Shown here piece by piece: positions 1 to 4,634 of a stretch of 7,339 nucleotides of DNA. Source of the DNA: DASVEE01 sp036399695 (GTDB lineage: Bacteria; Acidobacteriota; Thermoanaerobaculia; Gp7-AA8); contig DASWMP010000245.1 of assembly GCA_036399695.1 (NCBI GenBank), positions 1 through 7,339 of the forward strand, read 5' to 3'. The position numbers and the translations under genes are program-made. The stretch's first letter is position 1; each line of letters starts with the position of its first letter. The notes under the pieces are model-generated. The model was given only the letters and a program-made list of their open reading frames with translations. It made no database searches and was not told where the DNA came from.

Positions 1-1
1 G

Positions 2-652
2 TCCGGACGGACGTCGACGGTGACGCGCATCTCCACCTTCGACGGCGATCTGGATGTAGCGCACGCGCCGATGTCCGTCACGCTCTCGCTCGCGGACGAA
101 GTGGACCTCTCCCGCGGCGACGCCATCTGCGCGCTCGACGACGCACCCGTGGCCGCGCAGCAGCTCGAAGCGACGCTGATCTGGTGCTCCGACACGCCGC
201 TGCGCATCGACCGCTCGTACGTCGTGAAACACACGACCCGCACCACCCGCGCGAGCGTCCGCCGCGTGCTGCACGCGATCGACGTGGAGACGTCGTGCGC
301 GGTGGTGCGCGACGAGGTCACGATCAACGAGATCGTGCGCGTGGAGCTCGAGACCTTCCGGCCACTCGTGGTGCGCCGCTACGAAGAGAGCCGCGCCGCC
401 GGCAGTTTCATCCTCATCGACGCCGTTACCAACGAGACCGTGGCCGCGGGGCTGGTGGCCAGGGTGCTGGAGAACGAACATACGCGCTCCGCCGGCCGAG
501 TGCTCACCGCCCGCACTGAAGCTGAAGCGCTGGAGCTGCACCGCGCATGGCTCGCGGAGGGCGCGCGGGTGGTGGTGGTGAAAGAGGCTCCGCAGGATGT
601 GATTGATGGGCTGCTGGCTATGCAGTTCGTCGTGGTGATGGTTCGGGATTGA
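2..652 (+). CDS. cysN: Sulfate adenylyltransferase subunit 1 (CysN), C-terminal part, 5' truncated
   Basis: CysN is the GTPase subunit of ATP sulfurylase; with CysD it makes adenosine 5'-phosphosulfate (APS) from sulfate and ATP in the cytoplasm. Only the C-terminal part is present: the reading frame is open from base 2, so the GTG at 20 is internal, and the GTP-binding domain lies off the window. Visible are the beta-barrel domains II and III typical of CysN: a SGRTS..TFDGDLD stretch at the very start, LADEVDLSRGDAI, KHTTRTTRASVRRVLHAIDV and NEIVRVELETFRPL, then GSFILIDAVTNETVAAG. About 65 residues follow this last motif, including GRVLTARTEAEALELHRAW and EGARVVVVKE. They are not an APS kinase domain, so this is CysN rather than a CysNC fusion, and I do not recognise the tail. 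The stop codon lies inside a GGATTGA repeat unit. CysN is firm from the family motifs; the role of the tail is unknown. Confidence 0.93.
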   Translation, partial: SGRTSTVTRISTFDGDLDVAHAPMSVTLSLADEVDLSRGDAICALDDAPVAAQQLEATLIWCSDTPLRIDRSYVVKHTTRTTRASVRRVLHAIDVETSCAVVRDEVTINEIVRVELETFRPLVVRRYEESRAAGSFILIDAVTNETVAAGLVARVLENEHTRSAGRVLTARTEAEALELHRAWLAEGARVVVVKEAPQDVIDGLLAMQFVVVMVRD

Positions 653-760
653 GGATTGAGGATTGAGAATTGAGGATTAAGGAAGGCGGAGCGGTTCCGG
701 GTTTGGGCTTGGGCCGGCGGAGCGGAGCTTTCTCAATCCTCAATCCTCAATCCTCAATCC
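646..760. repeat. Heptanucleotide repeats (GGATTGA) in inverted arrangement
   Basis: Five tandem 7-bp units run from 646 to 680: GGATTGA three times, then the variants GAATTGA and GGATTAA. Four perfect reverse-complement units (TCAATCC) run from 733 to 760. Positions 646-675 can pair with 731-760 as a stem of about 30 bp with one mismatch and one G-U pair. The intervening 55 nt contain GGCGGAGCGG twice (685-694 and 716-725). The first unit overlaps the cysN stop codon. The hairpin could protect or end the cysN transcript, but no T-run follows the second arm, so it is not a standard intrinsic terminator. A single extra TCAATCC occurs at 860-866. Confidence 0.85.
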
Positions 761-811
761 GGTGCGCTTGACACGCGCTGGTGCCGCCGCACTCCACAAC
801 TACGGAGCGCC

Positions 812-841
812 GTGACCGTCCGCAAAGAATCCGCATGCAAT
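812..841 (+). promoter_or_regulatory. Weak candidate promoter for the attenuator/importer operon
   Basis: A promoter is expected between the 646-760 hairpin and the leader ORF at 891. One candidate is GTGACC (812-817), an 18-bp spacer and TGCAAT (836-841), which would start transcription near 848 and leave about 40 nt before the first leader ORF. A perfect TTGACA lies at 768-773 but has no good -10 at 16-18 bp. TTGACT (849-854) with TACCGT (872-877) is correctly spaced, but would start at about 884 and cut off the leader's ribosome binding site. None is convincing; a transcript 5' end would decide. Confidence 0.25.
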
Positions 842-890
842 TCGTAACTTGACTCTGCCTCAATCCGTCTTTACCGTAAAGGAACACTCA

Positions 891-974
891 ATGACTGCTC
901 GCGCTCACCTCTCCGCCTTCGTCTGTTGTCCCGGCTACGGGTCGCATTCGCTTGCGGATGGGCGTCAGCACTAA
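891..974 (+). CDS. Leader peptide 1, 27 residues, Cys-Cys pair
   Basis: This short ORF runs from ATG 891 to TAA 972-974. It has a good ribosome binding site, AAAGGAA at 878-884, about 7 nt before the start. The peptide begins MTARAHLSAF and has VCCPGYG in its middle. The two cysteines are codons 12 and 13 (TGT TGT, 924-929). It is too short for a folded enzyme. An intrinsic terminator begins 26 nt after the stop, and the downstream genes make cysteine precursors. The role I infer is a cysteine-sensing leader: ribosomes stall at TGT when charged tRNA-Cys is scarce and so change the folding of the RNA behind them. Related logic is known for polycysteine upstream ORFs in mycobacteria; I do not recognise this peptide as a member of a named family. 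Both codons are TGT, a codon absent from the structural genes of this window. Confidence 0.75.
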   Translation: MTARAHLSAFVCCPGYGSHSLADGRQH

Positions 975-1007
975 GACACATCCATCGCACACTTGAATGA
1001 AGACCCG
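930..1007 (+). promoter_or_regulatory. Candidate antiterminator of attenuator 1
   Basis: Directly after the TGT TGT codons, CCCG (930-933) can pair with CGGG (938-941) around a GCTA loop. Instead, CGGGTC (938-943) can pair with GACCCG (1002-1007), which is the 5' arm of terminator 1. After a small internal loop (G944 against A1000-A1001) the helix continues with CATTCG (945-950) and TGAATG (994-999), the last pair being G-T. A ribosome stalled at 924-929 would cover the first arm and leave the second free, favouring read-through. A competing hairpin, CATTCG (945-950) with CGGATG (955-960), is also possible. The pairings are read from the sequence; function is inferred and energies were not computed. 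Confidence 0.55.
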
Positions 1008-1034
1008 GCGGACTCCGCCGGGTCTTTTTGTTTT
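1001..1034 (+). terminator. Intrinsic terminator 1 (attenuator)
   Basis: AGACCCGGCG (1001-1010) pairs perfectly with CGCCGGGTCT (1016-1025), with one further G-C pair (1011-1015) around a tight ACT loop. TTTTT G TTTT (1025-1034) follows. The GC-rich stem and U-run make a strong + strand intrinsic terminator. It lies between the two leader ORFs, so transcription of the importer operon must pass it. Confidence 0.9.
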
Positions 1035-1046
1035 CCGGAGATCTTC

Positions 1047-1136
1047 ATGAGCATCGTGGCCGTCCTGCGCATCACCCCGAGCTGTTGTCTTTGTCGCGGC
1101 GCGCCCGGCGTGTGTCTGCCGAGACTCCATCCCTGA
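1047..1136 (+). CDS. Leader peptide 2, 29 residues, four cysteines
   Basis: A second short ORF runs from ATG 1047 to TGA 1134-1136. Its ribosome binding site GGAG (1037-1040) sits 6 nt before the start and only 3 nt beyond the U-run of terminator 1, so it is made only if that terminator is passed. The peptide begins MSIVAVLRITPS and continues CCLCRGAPGVCLPR. Cysteines are codons 13, 14, 16 and 23, all TGT. A second strong terminator starts 21 nt after the stop. Length, position of the Cys pair and distance to the terminator nearly match leader 1 (Cys pair to terminator 75 against 77 nt), but the peptide sequences differ apart from the Cys pair. The inferred role is a second cysteine-sensing leader in series. 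Product stability or any separate function is unknown. Confidence 0.75.
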   Translation: MSIVAVLRITPSCCLCRGAPGVCLPRLHP

Positions 1137-1170
1137 ATGACCAGTGATCGAGCCCCCAGCCCACCGCCGG
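1105..1170 (+). promoter_or_regulatory. Candidate antiterminator of attenuator 2
   Basis: CCGGCG (1105-1110), inside leader ORF 2, can pair with CGCCGG (1165-1170) in the 5' arm of terminator 2. With T1111 bulged, GTG (1112-1114) extends the helix to CAC (1162-1164), giving 9 bp. The arm starts 22 nt after the first Cys codon, so a ribosome stalled on the TGT TGT pair (1083-1088) should leave it mostly free. One at the third TGT (1092-1094) might partly cover it. No clear competing upstream hairpin was found, although GGCGCGCC (1098-1105) is self-complementary. Weaker evidence than for antiterminator 1. Confidence 0.45.
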
Positions 1171-1193
1171 ATTGAACCGGCGGTGGGCTTTTT
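1158..1193 (+). terminator. Intrinsic terminator 2 (attenuator)
   Basis: AGCCCACCGCCGG (1158-1170) pairs perfectly with CCGGCGGTGGGCT (1177-1189), a 13-bp stem with an ATTGAA loop. TTTTT (1189-1193) follows. It ends 25 nt before the start of the sulfate-binding protein gene and leaves room only for that gene's ribosome binding site. It therefore acts on transcription entering the importer operon. Confidence 0.92.
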
Positions 1194-1218
1194 CATTTGC
1201 GGCCAAGGAACGAATCCA

Positions 1219-2217
1219 GTGATCCGAAAAACTCTACTGATCCTCATCGTCACATGCATCGGCGCAGGGGCACTGCAGGCGCAGGCACCGAAGAAGACCA
1301 TCGAGCTGCTCAACGTCTCGTACGACCCGACGCGCGAGCTGTATCACCACGTCAACGCCGCCTTCGCTCGTCACTGGAAGGCCAAGACCGGCCAGACCGT
1401 CGTCGTCAAGCAGTCGCACGGCGGCTCGTCGAAGCAGGCCCGCGCCGTCATCGACGGCCTGCAGGCGGACGTCGTCACGCTCGCTCTCGCCTCGGACATC
1501 GACGCCCTCGCCTCCGCCGGCCTCCTCGCCCGCGACTGGCAGCGGCGCCTGCCGCACAACAGCACCCCCTACACGTCCACCATCGTCTTCCTCGTCCGCA
1601 AGGGCAACCCGAAGAAGATCCGCACGTGGGAGGACGTGGTCCGGCCGGGTGTCGTCGTCATCACGCCCAACCCCAAGACCTCCGGCGGCGCGCGCTGGAC
1701 GTACCTCGCCGCCTACGGCTACGCGCTGGAGAAAAACAAAGGCAATGCCGCCGCGGCGCGCGCCTTCGTGGGCCGCCTCTACGGCAACGTCCCTGTGCTC
1801 GACTCCGGCGCCCGCGGCTCGACGACCACCTTCGCCGAGCGCGGTCTCGGCGACGTGCTGCTGGCGTGGGAGAACGAGGCGCATCTCGCAGTCGAGGAGC
1901 TGGGCAAGGGACGCTTCGACATCGTCGTCCCGCCGGTGAGCATCCTCGCCGAGCCGCCCGTCGCGGTCGTCGACAAAGTCGTGGCGCGGCGCGGCACCGG
2001 CACCGTGGCCAGGGCGTACCTCGAGTTCCTCTACTCCGCGGAAGCGCAGGCGCTCATCGCCCGCCACTCGTATCGCCCGCGCAGCGCGCCGACGGTGCTG
2101 CCGGCGGTGCGCCTCTTCACGATCGACCAGCGCTTCGGCGGCTGGGCCTCCGCGCAGAAGGCGCACTTTGCCGACGGCGCCTTCTTCGACCAGATCTTCG
2201 AGGCGGCCGGACGATGA
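1219..2217 (+). CDS. sbp: Periplasmic sulfate-binding protein of the sulfate ABC importer
   Basis: This is the extracytoplasmic receptor that captures sulfate (possibly thiosulfate) and delivers it to CysT/CysW. The start chosen is GTG 1219, preceded by AAGGAA at 1205-1210; the frame is open further upstream to GTG 1144, but that would run translation through terminator 2. The 332-residue length fits the family. Residues 1-23 form a signal peptide: RK, a hydrophobic core LLILIVTCIGAGAL, and a likely cleavage after AQA. Cys13 is not in a lipobox. The mature protein opens with the family hallmark LLNVSYDPTRELY, then QSHGGSSKQAR (from residue 65), GLQADVVTLALASDIDALA, NPKTSGGARW (from residue 151) and GDVLLAWENEA. 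Sbp and CysP are close paralogues and cannot be separated here, so the symbol is a family-level choice. The stop overlaps the next start (ATGA), so it is the first structural gene behind the tandem attenuator. Confidence 0.93.
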   Translation: MIRKTLLILIVTCIGAGALQAQAPKKTIELLNVSYDPTRELYHHVNAAFARHWKAKTGQTVVVKQSHGGSSKQARAVIDGLQADVVTLALASDIDALASAGLLARDWQRRLPHNSTPYTSTIVFLVRKGNPKKIRTWEDVVRPGVVVITPNPKTSGGARWTYLAAYGYALEKNKGNAAAARAFVGRLYGNVPVLDSGARGSTTTFAERGLGDVLLAWENEAHLAVEELGKGRFDIVVPPVSILAEPPVAVVDKVVARRGTGTVARAYLEFLYSAEAQALIARHSYRPRSAPTVLPAVRLFTIDQRFGGWASAQKAHFADGAFFDQIFEAAGR

Positions 2218-3032
2218 CCGCACGCGCGCGCCGCTCGGCCCTGCCCGGCTTCGGCCTCTCCACCGGCTACACGGTCCTGTACCTCGGCCTGCTGGTGCTG
2301 ATCCCCCTCTCGACCGTGGTGGTCAACACGTTGACGACCGGCTGGCCCGCCTTCTGGGCCACCGTCTCGGCGCCGCGCGCGCTGGCCTCGTACCGCCTCA
2401 CGTTCGGCGCGTCGTTCCTGGCGGCGCTCATCAACGGTGTGGCCGGCTTCCTCGTGGCCTGGGTGCTGGTGCGCTACCGCTTCCCGGGACGCCGCTTCAT
2501 CGACTCGCTGATCGACCTGCCGTTCGCGCTGCCGACGGCCGTCGCCGGCATCACGCTGGCCACGCTCCTCGGGCCGCGCGGCTGGATCGGCGCGGCGCTG
2601 GCGAGCGTCGGTATCACGGCGGCCTTCTCGCCGTTCGGCATCGTCGTGGCCCTCACGTTCGTCGGGCTGCCGTTCGCCGTGCGCACCGTGCAGCCTGTCC
2701 TCGAAGAACTGGCCGTTGAATTCGAAGAGGCCGCGGCCACACTCGGCGCCTCAGCGTGGCAGACGTTCCGCCGCGTCATCTTCCCGCACGTCCTGCCCGC
2801 CGCCATCACCGGGCTGGCGCTGGCGTTCGCCCGCTCGGTCGGCGAGTACGGCTCCGTGATCTTCATCGCCGGCAACATGCCGATGAAGACGGAGATCACG
2901 CCGCTCCTCATCGTGACGAAGCTCGAGCAATTCGACTACGCCGGCGCGAATGCCCTCGCCTTCGTGATGCTGGCCGTCTCCTTCGCTCTCCTCCTCGGCA
3001 TCAACGGCCTGCAACGCTGGAGCGCGCGATGA
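2214..3032 (+). CDS. cysT: Sulfate ABC transporter permease CysT (CysU)
   Basis: One of the two inner-membrane subunits that form the sulfate channel with CysW. It starts at ATG 2214, overlapping the previous stop, with GAGGCGG (2200-2206) as ribosome binding site. The 272 residues match the usual CysT length. About six hydrophobic segments are visible, from GYTVLYLGLLVLIPLS near residue 18 to ALAFVMLAVSFALLLG near residue 247. FLAALINGVAGFLVAWVLVRY and DLPFALPTAVAGITLA are typical CysT stretches. The cytoplasmic coupling loop with the EAA motif is EEAAATLGASAWQTF (from residue 171), where CysA docks. The protein has no cysteine. It overlaps cysW by ATGA, which implies translational coupling. 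Assignment to CysT rather than CysW rests on gene order and these stretches. Confidence 0.93.
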   Translation: MTARARRSALPGFGLSTGYTVLYLGLLVLIPLSTVVVNTLTTGWPAFWATVSAPRALASYRLTFGASFLAALINGVAGFLVAWVLVRYRFPGRRFIDSLIDLPFALPTAVAGITLATLLGPRGWIGAALASVGITAAFSPFGIVVALTFVGLPFAVRTVQPVLEELAVEFEEAAATLGASAWQTFRRVIFPHVLPAAITGLALAFARSVGEYGSVIFIAGNMPMKTEITPLLIVTKLEQFDYAGANALAFVMLAVSFALLLGINGLQRWSAR

Positions 3033-3889
3033 GCGGCACCGTGCTCGAGCTCTACCCCGCCCGCACCGCCACGGCCGGCGCGCCGCGGTTCGTGCGGTTC
3101 GTGCTGATCGCCGCCGCCCTCGCATTCGTGCTGCTGCTCGTCATCGCGCCGCTGTCGATCGTCTTCATGGAGGCCTTCCGCAAAGGCGCCTCGCTCTACA
3201 CCGCCTCCATCGTCGATCCCGATGCGCTCGCGGCCATCCGCCTGACGCTCGTCACCGCCGCCATCGCCGTGCCGCTCAACACCCTCTTCGGACTGGCCGC
3301 GGCCTGGGCGATCACGCGGTTCGACTTCCGCGGCAAAAGCGTGCTCCTCACGCTGATCGACCTGCCGTTCGCCGTCTCCCCTGTCATCGCCGGCCTGCTG
3401 TTCATCCAGCTCTTCGGCGCACGCGGCGCGCTCGGCGGGTGGCTGCAGGACCACGGCCTGCAGGTCGTCTTCGGCCCCGCCGGGATCATCCTGGCGACGC
3501 TGTTCGTCACCTTCCCCTTCGTCGCGCGCGAGCTCATCGCCTTCATGGAGACGCAGGGCCGCGAGCAGGAAGAAGCGGCCGTCATCCTCGGCGCCAGCGG
3601 CTGGCAGACGTTCTTCCGCGTCACGCTGCCGAACATCAAGTGGGGGCTGCTGTACGGCGTGATCCTTTGCAACAGCCGGGCGATGGGAGAGTTCGGCGCC
3701 GTCTCCGTCGTCTCCGGCCACGTGCGCGGCGAGACCAACACCGTCCCGCTGCACATCGAAGTCCTCTACAACGAGTACCAGCTCACCGGCGCGTTCGCGG
3801 TCGCGTCGCTGCTCACGCTGCTGGCGCTCGTCACCCTCGCCGCGCGCCACCTGATCGAACGACGTACCCACCGAGGAGCAAGGTCATGA
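3029..3889 (+). CDS. cysW: Sulfate ABC transporter permease CysW
   Basis: Second permease subunit of the sulfate importer. It starts at ATG 3029, overlapping the cysT stop by 4 nt, and ends in the cysA start. The 286 residues are normal for CysW. Features visible are a long N-terminal membrane segment (FVLIAAALAFVLLLVIAPLS), the CysW-type stretch VPLNTLFGLAAAWAITRFDF, DLPFAVSPVIAGLLF, and the EAA loop EEAAVILGASGWQTFFRV (from residue 181). A later stretch, NSRAMGEFGAVSVVSGHVRG, is also characteristic. The N-terminal tail of about 30 residues before the first helix is polar and variable. With CysT it forms the heterodimeric transmembrane pore driven by CysA. Confidence 0.93.
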   Translation: MSGTVLELYPARTATAGAPRFVRFVLIAAALAFVLLLVIAPLSIVFMEAFRKGASLYTASIVDPDALAAIRLTLVTAAIAVPLNTLFGLAAAWAITRFDFRGKSVLLTLIDLPFAVSPVIAGLLFIQLFGARGALGGWLQDHGLQVVFGPAGIILATLFVTFPFVARELIAFMETQGREQEEAAVILGASGWQTFFRVTLPNIKWGLLYGVILCNSRAMGEFGAVSVVSGHVRGETNTVPLHIEVLYNEYQLTGAFAVASLLTLLALVTLAARHLIERRTHRGARS

Positions 3890-4632
3890 GCATTGAGGTC
3901 CTGCATGTCACCAAGAACTTCGGCGATTTCCGCGCGGTGGACAACGCCTCCTTCAGCGCACCCACCGGCGAGCTCGTCGCGCTCCTCGGGCCGTCCGGTT
4001 CGGGCAAGACGTCGCTGCTGCGGATCATCGCCGGGCTGGAGCTGCCGGATTCCGGCACCGTGCACTTCCACACGGACGACGTCACCTTCCGCGCCGTGCG
4101 CGAGCGCAACGTCGGCTTCGTCTTTCAGCACTACGCGCTCTTCCGCCACATGACCGTCTTCGAGAACGTGGCCTTCGGCCTGCGGGTGCGGCACGTGCCA
4201 CGGCCGCAGGCCGACGCGCGTGTCCGCGAGCTGCTGCAGCTCGTGCAACTGCGCGGCTACGAGCAGCACTATCCGGCGCAGCTCTCCGGCGGGCAGCGCC
4301 AGCGCGTCGCCCTGGCCCGCGCACTCGCTCCCGAACCGAAGATGCTCCTGCTGGACGAGCCCTTCGGCTCGCTCGATGCCCGCGTGCGCAAGGAGCTGCG
4401 CGCCTGGCTACGCCGCCTCCACGACGAGATCCACACCACCAGCGTCTTCGTCACGCACGACCAGGACGAAGCGTTCGCGCTCGCGGACCGCGTGGTCGTC
4501 ATCGACGGCGGACGCGTGCAGCAGACCGGCTCCCCGCGCGACATCCTCCACTCCCCTGCCAACGCCTTCGTGGCCGACTTCACCGGCACCGGCGGCCCCC
4601 GCGCCTCCTTCGATCTTCCAGTGGGATTCTGA
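3886..4632 (+). CDS. cysA: Sulfate ABC transporter ATP-binding protein CysA, short form
   Basis: ATPase that powers sulfate import through CysT/CysW. It starts at ATG 3886, overlapping the cysW stop, with GAGGAGCAAGG just upstream (3873-3883). The ATP-binding domain is intact: Walker A GPSGSGKTS (35-43), Q-loop Q81, signature LSGGQ (133-137), Walker B LLLDEP with D157 and E158, D-loop GSLDA, and H-loop H191 in FVTHDQDEA. The protein stops at 248 residues, shortly after NAFVADFTG, with the short ending RASFDLPVGF. E. coli CysA and many relatives have about 350-365 residues with a C-terminal TOBE-like regulatory domain; that domain is absent here. The TGA is followed 2 nt later by the cysI start, so no remnant sits downstream. 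Family and role are firm; the consequence of the missing domain is not known. Confidence 0.93.
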   Translation: MSIEVLHVTKNFGDFRAVDNASFSAPTGELVALLGPSGSGKTSLLRIIAGLELPDSGTVHFHTDDVTFRAVRERNVGFVFQHYALFRHMTVFENVAFGLRVRHVPRPQADARVRELLQLVQLRGYEQHYPAQLSGGQRQRVALARALAPEPKMLLLDEPFGSLDARVRKELRAWLRRLHDEIHTTSVFVTHDQDEAFALADRVVVIDGGRVQQTGSPRDILHSPANAFVADFTGTGGPRASFDLPVGF

Positions 4633-4634
4633 CC

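Noticed and set aside
646..760. CRISPR-like array
   Set aside because: The units are 7 bp and contiguous with no spacers, and the second set is inverted.
849..877. Promoter TTGACT - 17 bp - TACCGT
   Set aside because: Its start point would fall near 884 and remove the ribosome binding site of leader ORF 1. The -10 matches only the three key positions.
761..1200. SAM or other riboswitch in the leader
   Set aside because: No S-box-like conserved core or other riboswitch pattern was recognised. Cys codons plus mutually exclusive pairings explain the layout without a metabolite aptamer.
1144..1218. Upstream GTG start that would extend the sulfate-binding protein by 25 residues
   Set aside because: The extension reads through the perfect terminator hairpin at 1158-1189. 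The signal peptide and AAGGAA site fit the GTG at 1219.
888..1313. 141-codon minus-strand frame across the leader region
   Set aside because: It crosses both terminators in antisense and lacks family motifs. The + strand leader ORFs explain the region better.
1197..2213. Long + strand frame leading into cysT
   Set aside because: It is the +1 shadow of the sulfate-binding protein gene, arginine- and proline-rich, without motifs; cysT starts at 2214 at the ATGA overlap.
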